This document shows, piece by piece, positions 7,490 to 16,073 of a stretch of 43,591 bases of DNA. Within the stretch, counting starts at the first letter, position 1, and every line of letters begins with the position of its first letter. The translations under genes and the position numbers were made by a program. This DNA is from Chromatiales bacterium (ex Bugula neritina AB1) (GTDB lineage: Bacteria; Pseudomonadota; Gammaproteobacteria; Granulosicoccales; Granulosicoccaceae). The notes below the pieces were generated by a model that was not told the DNA's origin, made no database searches, and saw only the letters and a program-made list of their open reading frames with translations. The stretch covers positions 1 through 43,591 of the forward strand of contig MDLA01000153.1 in NCBI GenBank assembly GCA_001730015.1. Direction: 5' to 3'.

Positions 7490-8680
7490 ATGAAAAAACC
7501 ATTATTTGCCCCAATTATAACAACAGCGAGTTTATTGGTCGCAGCCAGCATCAATTGGGCTCAGGCAGCGGATGAGTGGGAAAATGCCGCTTTTCAGAAA
7601 AGGTTCTATATTGGCTTAGGCGGAGGTGTGTCGGATCTGACCCCGGATACAAGCCGCGCTCCACTGGTTGATCTTGTTGACGATTCAGATTCGGCGGTCA
7701 GTGTAACTTTCGGGATGGATATCACTCGCCGTTTATCAGCAGAGCTGCAATATGTGGATCTGGGTTCAGCAGAACTAACCGGGGGTTCCGAGATAGATTA
7801 TCAGGAAGTATCAATCAGTGGGTTGTACTACTTATGGAACAGCGGTATCGGAAACCCGTATGCGGATTCTGATGGTCTGGACTTAAGGACCGGGTTTTCA
7901 CTGTTCGGTCGCGCAGGCGTCGGGGAGATGGATAATCAGGCACGAGGGGTGACCTTTGAAAGGGAAAATGATCTGCAATTTCTTTTGGGTGCGGGCGCAG
8001 AATATGGTTTGCGAAATGGCCTCGCCGTTCGTGCCGAATTCCTTGCCTATGATAGCGATGCGGAATATGGGGGGTTATCTCTGTTATACCGCTTCGGAAG
8101 CGGACTAACTGACATTGACTATCTGGAAGACGATACCTTGCCGGTTTTACCAGCCCCGGCACCACTGGAAAAGCTACCACCGCCACCGGTTCCGGATGAG
8201 CTGCCATCGCTTGACGGGTCCTCTGATATCAATGATGCATCAGCGAGCACCGACTCCGATGCTGATGGAGTTGATAATGCGCTCGATCAGTGCCCCGATA
8301 CAGCAATTGGCACGCCAGTCAATGTAGCGGGATGTGAGGTCTTTAATGGAGTTCTCGATGGCGTGAATTTCGAGACAGGCTCCGATACATTGACAGCGGG
8401 CGCTAGACAAATTCTAGATGGTGTGGTTGCCACACTTAAAGCCTACCCTGGCGTCAGGGTTTCTATTCAGTCTCACACAGATAGTCAGGGTGAAAAGGAT
8501 GCCAATATGAAACTCTCCAAGAACCGGGCGTTGTCAGTCGTACGATATTTGACAGCGCAAGGTATCGGATTGGATCGGCTTCAGGCGAGGGCTTATGGTG
8601 AGACACAGCCGATCGCTGATAACAATACAAGACAGGGTCGATTAATTAATCGGCGTGTTGAGTTCCGTACAGTCCGCTAA
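7490..8680 (+). CDS. OmpA-family outer membrane protein (beta-barrel, TSP3-like linker, OmpA domain)
   Basis: The 396-residue protein has a signal peptide (cleavage near WAQA/AD, residue 26) and an N-terminal region of alternating strands ending near residue 205 (LSLLYRFGSG), typical of an eight-stranded OMP barrel. A Pro-rich linker (about 215-240) follows, then one calcium-binding thrombospondin-3-like unit (DSDADGVDNALDQCPDT). The C-terminal OmpA domain has SHTDSQGEKD at 328-337, LSKNRALSVVRYL and the closing INRRVEFR. It should anchor the outer membrane to peptidoglycan. It is the second OmpA-type gene in the window and carries its own hairpin downstream. The promoter region includes the palindrome at 7373-7394. 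Confidence 0.92.
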   Translation: MKKPLFAPIITTASLLVAASINWAQAADEWENAAFQKRFYIGLGGGVSDLTPDTSRAPLVDLVDDSDSAVSVTFGMDITRRLSAELQYVDLGSAELTGGSEIDYQEVSISGLYYLWNSGIGNPYADSDGLDLRTGFSLFGRAGVGEMDNQARGVTFERENDLQFLLGAGAEYGLRNGLAVRAEFLAYDSDAEYGGLSLLYRFGSGLTDIDYLEDDTLPVLPAPAPLEKLPPPPVPDELPSLDGSSDINDASASTDSDADGVDNALDQCPDTAIGTPVNVAGCEVFNGVLDGVNFETGSDTLTAGARQILDGVVATLKAYPGVRVSIQSHTDSQGEKDANMKLSKNRALSVVRYLTAQGIGLDRLQARAYGETQPIADNNTRQGRLINRRVEFRTVR

Positions 8681-8690
8681 AGCAGGATTG

Positions 8691-8720
8691 ATCCGGGGAT
8701 AGAATTGGTTATCCCCGGGT
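8691..8720 (+). terminator. Hairpin after the ompA-like gene
   Basis: CCGGGGATA (8693-8701) pairs with TATCCCCGG (8710-8718), and two more outer pairs (one G-U) extend the stem to about 11. It lies 12 bases after the stop. It is not followed by a long T-run, so termination may be weak or factor-dependent. Confidence 0.5.
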
Positions 8721-8825
8721 GCTAATTTCGAAGCCTGTTATAGATCGAATGTTGAAATAGGTTTATCGATGGAAACCCCCGGAGAGGAGCACTATCTCTC
8801 TGAAAAATTCTGATCTCTATAACTC

Positions 8826-8857
8826 TCGAATCTTTGAGTATTTTCGAATCTTTGAGT
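8826..8857. repeat. Tandem direct repeat TCGAATCTTTGAGT, two copies, 18-bp period
   Basis: Exact 14-base copies lie at 8826-8839 and 8844-8857, in the 276-base gap before the giant surface protein gene. Two close to 1.7 helical turns apart could be a pair of regulator half-sites. No promoter assignment is possible by eye. Confidence 0.55.
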
Positions 8858-8956
8858 CCGGGGAAAAGTCTGCTTGAAAAAAGACAGAATCAGTTGGCGG
8901 GCATGCGATGGCTTGTTGATTTGTACCCCGATATACTCAACACTCGGTGAATTTTA

Positions 8957-11900
8957 ATGGGTACTAGAATAATAAGCAAAGGGAATCGAACGCGTTTCCA
9001 GCTCTTTATTAAAAGTAGATTCATGGCGATCTGTGCTGCCATAAGTATCTTATTGTCTACTACATTTTCTTATTCTTCAACCCGATTTGATTTTTCAGAA
9101 GAGCCGATTTTAATAAGTGGATCAGAATTGGCCGAAGGTGCAGTATATCGGTTCGATTCGGTAGTTGCCGGCCTTGATGCGATAGTAGAAGTTGTGCGGC
9201 TGCGGGGGGTTCTTCTCCTGAAGATAGATGATGAAAATCGCTCACCGTTGTTTCAGCCAGTACTGAAGAAATCCGGAATCAATGCCCGTGCTGACTTCAG
9301 GTTTTCGTTTGTCGATAGTGTTTCCGGAGAGGAACGCTCTGTTAGTACGGCAATCACGGCAATAGATTATACGTCTATGCCTTTAATCCATTCGTTTGGG
9401 CCTGTTTCTCATTACAGACTGGCTGAATTTGATGCAGTAAGCGGAATTGTATCTGAGCCCGGAAGGTTGTCTGTAACTGAGTCTATTGCGCCATATTCAA
9501 ATTTAAATGGTTCAGATCCTGTTAGTGCTGAAGCCGGGTTCGCCTCAATGTACTTTCATAATATTGAAGGTATTGACTATTCAATACAGATGAACGGCGA
9601 CGATACAGCCGTTGCCGGTCTGAGTTTTTCCGGAGTCGAGATTGACTCCCCGTATCTCTATAACATTAATGATAACCCCTTGGCCAGGGCTGATAAGTAT
9701 ACGGTGGAGATCAACCGATTGCTGCTGGTAGATGCCGCACGTGGTGTGTTGAAAAATGATAGTGATATTGACCTGGCGATCGATGACGATCATCTGACGA
9801 TCAAGTCTTTTACCGTCGATGGCACAATCTACGTGGCGGGCGCAACGGCTCAGACAATCGAGGGTGATTTGTCTTTGTTTGGTGATGGTTCACTGAGGTT
9901 TTTACCTGCGATAAATTTTACTGGTGTGTTGCCACTGGTCGAGTATGAACTGGTCGATGGCAACGGAGGCAGTGCGGTTGGTGAGCTGTCTCTATCGGTG
10001 AACGGAGTAAATTCCGCCCCGGTGGCTCAGGACGATTCAATTGCTTTGGGTGCGTTGCAGCCGTTGCTGGTAGACGTACTTGCTAATGACAGCGATATTG
10101 ATGGAAACCTTGCTCCTGAAACTTTGAGAATAGTGGCCGATGTTGCGGCTTTTCCAGCAGGCACCATCTTGTCTGACGATGGCAGGTTACTGAGTGTAAG
10201 CGGAGAAGGTAGCTGGCTGGTTAATGGAGACAGTCAGCTTGTTTTTATACCAATGGCCGATACCTCAGACAATAAAGCAACAGGTGTGGTTACCGCGATC
10301 GATTATCAGATACAGGATACTCATGGCTCTCGTTCAATTGCGTCAGTTGTTCTTCAGAATGATTCGCAAGCCGGGTTTGAAGTGAGTATAAGTGAAGATA
10401 CAAATAACGATGGTTTTATATCGCAGTCGGAATTAAGCGGGCTCATCGATGTTACCGTTCAGTTGCCGAATAATGCACAGACAGGAGATACCATCCGGAT
10501 CTCTGCCGTCGATATCGAGAACACTGTTCAGATTGATATTGCAGAAAAAGATAGCGGAATAATATTGTCGCAGATTCCGGTACCGGCTGATGGTGAATTG
10601 ATCAGTCTGTCAGCGGTCTATATCAGTGCTTCTGGTGAAATAGAGAGTACAGCCACAGATACCGCAACACTTGATATAACCGCAAATGATGCTGCTGTCG
10701 TATTTATTACAACAGATGCAGACAACAGCGGTTTTGTATCTGCATCCGAGACTCAAACAGATATTATCGTAGAGGTAATCCTGCCGGTAACAGTGTCCGT
10801 CGGGGATACTGTTTCCATCAACAATGGCACGACCACTGAGCAAATAGTATTGGCTCCTCTTGATCTTGCGGAGGGGAAAGTCGTGGCCCGCATCTCCAAT
10901 GTGGCAGAAGGGGAAACGTTGGCTGTTAAAGTGCAAATTACAGATGCAGCCGGCAATCGCTCTGCCATCGCTACGGATTCCGCATTGCTTGATACCGTTT
11001 CCCCGCCAATACCTCATGTGACTTCTGTAGTATCTAATAGTGGCACACCAGTGATAAGTGGTGGTCATCCTGTGGATTCACCGGCATTGCTTACGGTGAC
11101 GGTTAACGAGGTGATCTATGCCAGCGGTGACGGGCAATTGGTCAAAGGTGGTGATGGCACCTGGCAACTGGCAATACCGCCGTCAGATGCTCTGACTGAT
11201 GGAACCTACGACGTTGTCGCAATGCTAACCGATATGGCAGGGAATTCCAGTAACGATTCAACACTCAATGAATTAACGATTGATCTGCTGTCTCCTGTTC
11301 TGGAGATACAGGTGCCGGGTACCTCAACTGATCCAGCTCCCTTGTTGACCGGTACAACTGATCAGCCGTTCGGGGCTGTGGTTACTGTCAGAGATTCGGA
11401 AGGTCGGTATCTGTGCGATGCTGTCGTTGCGGAATTGGCCTGGTCCTGCAGAGTACAGCGGCAGCTGATAGCCGGTACCACCGCACTTACGGTATCGACA
11501 CAGGATGAGGCCGGTAACATCACCCGGGTAGATGTCGATGTAAGGGTCGCTGAAGGTACCGATTCCGATGCTGATGGTATACCGGACGATATAGAAGGCA
11601 CCGGTGATTTCGACGGCGACGGTGTTGCAAACTATCTGGATTTAGACAGTGATAACGATTCAATTATCGATTCAATAGAATCTGCGACGGATCAGGATGG
11701 AGATGGAAATCGTAACTATGTTGACCCGGATTCCGATAATGATGGCATCGCCGATCTTGTAGAGTCCGGGGTGGCTAGTCTCCCTGATTCGGATAGCGAC
11801 GGAATATTTGACGCTATCATTTCTGTCGGATCGAATGGGCTGGCTGATCTGCTTGAAGGTGAGGCCGAAGGGGACGTCGCTACCACTCCACGCGATAGCG

Positions 11901-12733
11901 ACGGAGATGGTGTATTTGACTATCTGGATTTAGACAGCGACAACGACAGTATCGCCGATAGTGTTGAAAACGGTTACCAAGTTGGAGCTGGAGGGTTGCA
12001 AAGACAGGACGGAAATATAGTTCCGGTTCTTGATACGGACAATGACGGTGTGCCAAATTATCGAGATATAGATTCTGATCAGGATGGTATCTCTGATATA
12101 TCAGAGGCGAAACAGCGCGATAATGACAACGATCGACGCGTAGACGGGTTTATTGACACAGACGTTAACGGGCTTGCTGATATGTTGACCGGATTGGCTC
12201 CGGATCTGGATCGTGACCAGCTGGCAGACTTTCTCGATACCGATAGCGACGGCGATGGCTTGTCTGATCTGCTTGAAGCCGGAGGTATAGATCTGAACAA
12301 TGATGGAATCCATGATACCGAAACCGATGCTAATGCTAATGGAATAGTTGACACTATAGATAGTGCTGTAACCCTGGGTGAAGACGCCGATACAGATGGC
12401 ATCGATGATTTGTACGACAGCGACTTTGCAAATGGAACCGATAGCGATGGAGACGGAATAATTGATAGCCACGATTCCGATGCAAATGGCGACGGGATGA
12501 TCGATCGCCTGTTCAACGACACGGTACCATTGCCAGATACCAATAATAATGGTGTGGCGGATGCGTTCGAGCCGGTCGTGCCCGAAGTAGCTTCGCTGAT
12601 TCAGACGGGAACCGGCGGCTTCGGTGGAGGATGCTCGATCAGAGACGATGAAAACAGGCAGGTTGATGTAGCACTCGCGAGCCTCTTCCTGATGAGCCTG
12701 TTGGGTATTTTCCGCAGGCGTGTGCCGAGGTAA
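8957..12733 (+). CDS. Giant Ca2+-binding Ig-like/TSP3 surface protein with JDVT-CTERM-like C-terminus
   Basis: An adhesin-like 1258-residue exported protein. Residues 23-42 form a signal peptide; M23 is a possible alternative start. Cadherin/VCBS-like units follow (about 235-460, with APVAQDD and VLANDSDIDGN). Ig-like repeats each begin with a canonical EF-hand loop: DTNNDGFISQSE (481-492) and DADNSGFVSASE (587-598). Later Ig units carry the DxAGNxS motif. Residues about 868-1200 are thrombospondin-3-like DxDxDG repeats. The C-terminus is GGFGGG, then C1226, VDVAL, a hydrophobic helix and RRR. This resembles JDVT-CTERM signals processed by an intramembrane protease (MrtJ type), which is not in the window. 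The stop lies 14 bases from the convergent truC. Confidence 0.85.
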   Translation: MGTRIISKGNRTRFQLFIKSRFMAICAAISILLSTTFSYSSTRFDFSEEPILISGSELAEGAVYRFDSVVAGLDAIVEVVRLRGVLLLKIDDENRSPLFQPVLKKSGINARADFRFSFVDSVSGEERSVSTAITAIDYTSMPLIHSFGPVSHYRLAEFDAVSGIVSEPGRLSVTESIAPYSNLNGSDPVSAEAGFASMYFHNIEGIDYSIQMNGDDTAVAGLSFSGVEIDSPYLYNINDNPLARADKYTVEINRLLLVDAARGVLKNDSDIDLAIDDDHLTIKSFTVDGTIYVAGATAQTIEGDLSLFGDGSLRFLPAINFTGVLPLVEYELVDGNGGSAVGELSLSVNGVNSAPVAQDDSIALGALQPLLVDVLANDSDIDGNLAPETLRIVADVAAFPAGTILSDDGRLLSVSGEGSWLVNGDSQLVFIPMADTSDNKATGVVTAIDYQIQDTHGSRSIASVVLQNDSQAGFEVSISEDTNNDGFISQSELSGLIDVTVQLPNNAQTGDTIRISAVDIENTVQIDIAEKDSGIILSQIPVPADGELISLSAVYISASGEIESTATDTATLDITANDAAVVFITTDADNSGFVSASETQTDIIVEVILPVTVSVGDTVSINNGTTTEQIVLAPLDLAEGKVVARISNVAEGETLAVKVQITDAAGNRSAIATDSALLDTVSPPIPHVTSVVSNSGTPVISGGHPVDSPALLTVTVNEVIYASGDGQLVKGGDGTWQLAIPPSDALTDGTYDVVAMLTDMAGNSSNDSTLNELTIDLLSPVLEIQVPGTSTDPAPLLTGTTDQPFGAVVTVRDSEGRYLCDAVVAELAWSCRVQRQLIAGTTALTVSTQDEAGNITRVDVDVRVAEGTDSDADGIPDDIEGTGDFDGDGVANYLDLDSDNDSIIDSIESATDQDGDGNRNYVDPDSDNDGIADLVESGVASLPDSDSDGIFDAIISVGSNGLADLLEGEAEGDVATTPRDSDGDGVFDYLDLDSDNDSIADSVENGYQVGAGGLQRQDGNIVPVLDTDNDGVPNYRDIDSDQDGISDISEAKQRDNDNDRRVDGFIDTDVNGLADMLTGLAPDLDRDQLADFLDTDSDGDGLSDLLEAGGIDLNNDGIHDTETDANANGIVDTIDSAVTLGEDADTDGIDDLYDSDFANGTDSDGDGIIDSHDSDANGDGMIDRLFNDTVPLPDTNNNGVADAFEPVVPEVASLIQTGTGGFGGGCSIRDDENRQVDVALASLFLMSLLGIFRRRVPR

Positions 12734-12747
12734 AGTCCGGGCCTCGA

Positions 12748-13491
12748 TTACTCTGACATCAGCTGCAGTTTGTCTTGTTGATTCTGCCAGCACCAGCGGG
12801 TGTCGTTGATCACGCGCGCAAATTCCGCATTGACAATCGGTGCAGAAATCACCAATGGCTTACTTGAATCGGGATGATCCAGTTGAATACTCTGAGCGTG
12901 AAGCAGAAGCCGCGTGCAGTTGAAGCATTCGGAAAAAAAACTATTGTGGACTTTTTTCCCATAACTGGTATCGCCGATTATTGGATGATTAATATGTTTC
13001 ATGTGCATCCGGATCTGGTGCCGTCTGCCTGATAATGGCTGTATGTTGAGTATGCTGTATCTGCTGGTCGGATAGCGATCAACACTGACTGGTAACTCGA
13101 TTGTTGCCAGATTACTGTACGAAGTCGTAGCCGGCACCCTGGCTTTGTGTTTTGAATCCCGATCGCGAATCGCGTGGTCCACTTCGCCAGATTCTATACA
13201 ATAGCCGCGAACGACTGCCGTATAGTGCTTCACCACCCGATGTTCTTCGAACAGCCGTGATAAATATCGGGCTGTGTCTTTGTTCAGCGCAAATAGCAGA
13301 ACTCCCGATGTAGGCTTGTCGAGTCGATGTACCGGATACAAATAACAACCGGTTTGATCTCTCAATAACTTCAACGCATTGCTGGTTTCGTGGCGATCAA
13401 GTGCACTTCGGTGAACCAGCAGTCGCGCCGGCTTGTTTACCGCGATCAGGTAGTCGTCGCGGTAGAGTATGGTAAGTGTATGGTCGGGCAA
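12748..13491 (-). CDS. truC: tRNA pseudouridine(65) synthase TruC
   Basis: An RluA-family pseudouridine synthase; TruC modifies U65 of certain tRNAs. The 247-residue protein starts TLTILYRDDYLIAVNKPARL, then LVHRSALDR, and has the catalytic motif HRLDKPTSGVLLF with Asp58. The later ArgxxxQIRMHMKHINHPIIGD segment (GRRHQIRMH) is also typical. It lacks an S4 domain, as TruC does, and length fits E. coli TruC (about 260). The only available start is TTG at 13491, because TAA precedes it directly in frame. It lies 19 bases downstream of the isomerase gene and is probably co-transcribed with it. Confidence 0.88.
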   Translation of the reverse strand: MPDHTLTILYRDDYLIAVNKPARLLVHRSALDRHETSNALKLLRDQTGCYLYPVHRLDKPTSGVLLFALNKDTARYLSRLFEEHRVVKHYTAVVRGYCIESGEVDHAIRDRDSKHKARVPATTSYSNLATIELPVSVDRYPTSRYSILNIQPLSGRRHQIRMHMKHINHPIIGDTSYGKKVHNSFFSECFNCTRLLLHAQSIQLDHPDSSKPLVISAPIVNAEFARVINDTRWCWQNQQDKLQLMSE

Positions 13492-13510
13492 TTAGCGATT
13501 ATTCGTATAA

Positions 13511-14407
13511 TCAACTGGCAGGTTCAGTGGTTTTCCGGTCATTGGGTGTAACCGCCCGGTCTATTACTTCGTTTTCCAGCCGTGCCCATATATCTTCAAT
13601 CCATCCCTTCATGATGAGAGATTCTTCCCACCGGTTTGACATCTCCATGCCGTCGGGACCAGTCATTGCGTAGTCCGGCGGGGCCAGCTCCGTTTGAAAA
13701 ATGAGTCGATCGTCGTTTGACGAACGTTTGCGCCAGTACCGGAATCCGGTCTCCCACCAATCGAGGAACTGTACTACCCATTTTTGATGCTGCGGAAATT
13801 CCAGTTGCAGTTGAATTTGCTGAGCAGAGGCAACTCGTCCCTGGAATGCGTCTGCACGTCGCAGAATTTTATCCAGCAACTCTTGTTCGTCGGCGCGGAT
13901 TGGAATAGAGAATTCTCGATCCACAACATAGTGGGACAGATCAACACTGAGCTTCATCTCGGGCACTGCTTCGAGTATTTGTGTGGTGTACTTCATGTCA
14001 TTGGTGATGGAATTTCGGTGGGTCTCGAACTCGATGTTTACGCCTTCCTTTTCTGCCTCTTCCATCCAGTCCTGAATCATCAGCGAAGCTTCATCAACAC
14101 TTGATGGAATGACTTCCGCGATTATATTAACAACGATGGCATCAAACTCTCTGGCCATTTTAAGAATTGGTAGCATATCTTCCATGCTGGTTGGGAATGC
14201 GTTGATTACGCAGCCTAAATCGTATTGCTGAAACAATGGCAAAGTTTTATAGGCTGTTTCGGTGTCGGCTGCACCCAGATCGATAGCCAGTCCGGCAAAA
14301 CCTGCGTCCCTTACCATGGCAAAGACTTCTTCCTGTGAAGCTGGCGGGTGGCTGCCCCTGCCCGCATCCATTGCCCACAATGATTGAAAAACGTCGAGTC
14401 TCGGCAC
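13511..14407 (-). CDS. Sugar phosphate isomerase/epimerase-like TIM-barrel protein
   Basis: A xylose-isomerase-like/AP-endonuclease-2-type TIM barrel, 298 residues. Probable metal ligands lie on successive strands: NIEFETH (E128), KLSVDLSHY (D156, H159), SAQQIQLQL and FQTELAPP near the C-terminus. The start FQSLWAMDAGRG and the strand FAGLAIDLGAAD fit the first two barrel strands. The substrate cannot be predicted. The start is GTG 14407, with a good GGAGG five bases upstream. It leads a minus-strand unit with truC; a functional link to tRNA modification is not expected. Confidence 0.8.
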   Translation of the reverse strand: MPRLDVFQSLWAMDAGRGSHPPASQEEVFAMVRDAGFAGLAIDLGAADTETAYKTLPLFQQYDLGCVINAFPTSMEDMLPILKMAREFDAIVVNIIAEVIPSSVDEASLMIQDWMEEAEKEGVNIEFETHRNSITNDMKYTTQILEAVPEMKLSVDLSHYVVDREFSIPIRADEQELLDKILRRADAFQGRVASAQQIQLQLEFPQHQKWVVQFLDWWETGFRYWRKRSSNDDRLIFQTELAPPDYAMTGPDGMEMSNRWEESLIMKGWIEDIWARLENEVIDRAVTPNDRKTTEPAS

Positions 14408-14875
14408 GTAGCCTCCGATTGACTTAATTGGTTGTATTTGCTTGATTTTCCGGTTCGGCTTGTGCCGCGTAAGGGTAGCTCGTCCAGTTGCCTGGGCACC
14501 CGCTGGGGTCGAGTATAACCAAATGCGCAGGATGGGGCACTTTCTGCGTATCCGCTGCAGTTATGGCACATTGCTGAATCAATAGCAGACGAACATGAAT
14601 GTTTGAAGCTGATCTGGTATAAAGGCGCGCACAGCAGCGGAAGATTGAATTTTCGGGGCAACTGATAATTGCTTTTGTGTTACAAAGCTTAACCGATCCA
14701 ATCTGGAGTTCCTGCTGTATTTCAGTACCATCTAGATCACGCATCACCTTCGGCATGCGGGCGCTTTACCCAACTAATTCAATAACACCGGCAGTCGTCA
14801 CTGCCGCGCAGTGAATTATTAGACACATTCATAATTAAATGACGTAATTAATTATAACGATTAAAGGATATTACT
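14408..14875. other. 468-base divergent intergenic region between isomerase and aquaporin genes
   Basis: Overlapping minus-strand frames at 14311-14756 are not credible genes: they overlap the isomerase start in another frame, are Cys/Pro-rich and have no family features. The aquaporin side is AT-rich from 14811 on and holds the nested palindrome listed separately. An AAAGGATA ribosome binding site precedes ATG 14876. Confidence 0.5.
14775..14818. promoter_or_regulatory. Nested inverted repeats upstream of aqpZ
   Basis: The inner arms CGGCAGT (14789-14795) and ACTGCCG (14800-14806) surround the loop CGTC. The outer arms TAATTCA (14775-14781) and TGAATTA (14812-14818) are also exact. The whole can fold as one 44-nt stem with an internal loop, ending 57 bases before the start codon. 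It could be a 5'-UTR structure or a pair of operator palindromes. Confidence 0.4.
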
Positions 14876-15766
14876 ATGCATTTTCACAATAAGTACCTGG
14901 CCGAATTTTTCGGCACATTCTGGCTGGTGTTAGGAGGGTGTGGCAGCGCCGTATTCGCCGCCACTTTTTCTAACGACATCGGTATTAATATCGGTCTTGT
15001 CGGTGTTTCTCTGGCATTTGGCCTGACTGTCATGACAATGGCATATGCGGTCGGTCATGTATCTGGCGGGCATTTCAATCCAGCCGTCTCGATAGGATTA
15101 TGGGTTGGAGGACGCTTCGGTTTCGGACACCTGATACCGTATATTGTATTCCAGGTTCTGGGTGCAATTGCCGCTGCATTTGTTCTTCAGTGGATGCTGA
15201 AAGGTGCTCCGGGCAATGAAGCAGCTATCGCCACACTTGCATCCAACGGCTACGACGGCTCATCGCCAGGTGGTTTTAACATGCAGGCGGTTATTGTGAT
15301 GGAAGTGGTAATGACCGCGTTCTTTTTGATCATCATCATGGGTGCCACGGATGAGCGTGCCCCTAAAGGATTTGCCCCGATTGCTATTGGTCTCGGTTTA
15401 ACCTTGATTCACCTGATCTCTATTCCCGTTTCAAATACTTCTGTAAATCCGGCGCGGAGCACGGGCCCGGCGCTGGTTGCAAATATGTTTGGTGGCGGCG
15501 ATGAGACACTGGTTACGCAGCTTCCGGTTTTCTGGATTGCACCCATTGTCGGTGCGGTACTTGGCGCGATCATCTACCGTCTAATTGTTTCCGGGGCAGC
15601 GCCTGCCGAGACGGAAGTAGCTCCCCGAGTAGAAACCCGCGACTCAGATTACCACCGGGATTACCGACATGATGGCCGCGGAGTGCGGGATGATTATCGT
15701 GATGACCGCGTCGACTACCGCGATGATTATCGCGGGTCTCAAGACTACCGCGACGAACGATACTAG
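14876..15766 (+). CDS. aqpZ: Aquaporin Z with an unusual Tyr/Arg/Asp-rich C-terminal tail
   Basis: An inner-membrane water channel of the MIP family with six membrane helices. The two half-helix motifs are [10 protein letters not shown] (NPA 68-70) and NTSVNPARS (NPA 191-193), with R194 and H179 in the selectivity filter. The narrow-pore pattern indicates AqpZ rather than a glycerol facilitator. The channel ends near residue 245. The remaining 50 residues are a hydrophilic tail of repeated DYRDD/YRD/DYR units (255-296), unlike E. coli AqpZ, which is 231 residues long. The tail should be cytoplasmic. It has a strong AAAGGATA site upstream and its own intrinsic terminator. Confidence 0.93.
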   Translation: MHFHNKYLAEFFGTFWLVLGGCGSAVFAATFSNDIGINIGLVGVSLAFGLTVMTMAYAVGHVSGGHFNPAVSIGLWVGGRFGFGHLIPYIVFQVLGAIAAAFVLQWMLKGAPGNEAAIATLASNGYDGSSPGGFNMQAVIVMEVVMTAFFLIIIMGATDERAPKGFAPIAIGLGLTLIHLISIPVSNTSVNPARSTGPALVANMFGGGDETLVTQLPVFWIAPIVGAVLGAIIYRLIVSGAAPAETEVAPRVETRDSDYHRDYRHDGRGVRDDYRDDRVDYRDDYRGSQDYRDERY

Positions 15767-15802
15767 GTAGTAACCCGGGTAGTAACCTTGTTCGCCGAAT
15801 CG

Positions 15803-15836
15803 AGCGCGCTACGGGAAACCGGGCGCGCTTTTTTTT
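15803..15836 (+). terminator. Rho-independent terminator of aqpZ
   Basis: AGCGCGC (15803-15809) pairs with GCGCGCT (15823-15829). Inside it CGG (15812-15814) and CCG (15819-15821) close a GAAA tetraloop. A run of eight T follows at 15829-15836. This is a textbook intrinsic terminator 37 bases after the stop. Confidence 0.95.
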
Positions 15837-16073
15837 ATCTAATGCTTACCTGGATTCCTCATGGGATTGACGGCATCTCTCTTGGTCTTTGATCCCACAG
15901 CGAATTTTTTCTCTTGCTAATACCAAACAAACTATTGGACGCGAGAAGAAAATGCACGGTGAAATCCCTTGCCATGAATAAGTAAGGTCTACGCGCTCTG
16001 CTCGCCACTCCATGAATAATCCAGGCTAAATAATATTGTGAACCGGAAAAATCCACCACTCGGGTTTTAGGGG

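Noticed and set aside
11558..12560. Repetitive DNA that at first glance resembles tandem repeats or an array
   Set aside because: The periodicity comes from Asp-rich TSP3 codons inside an intact reading frame; spacing is irregular and there are no spacers as in CRISPR.
14311..14756. Overlapping minus-strand frames upstream of the isomerase
   Set aside because: They overlap the isomerase N-terminus in another frame, are Cys/Pro-rich and lack start signals.
15859..16059. 66-codon minus-strand frame between the aqpZ terminator and ghrA
   Set aside because: No ribosome site and no family features; probably chance.
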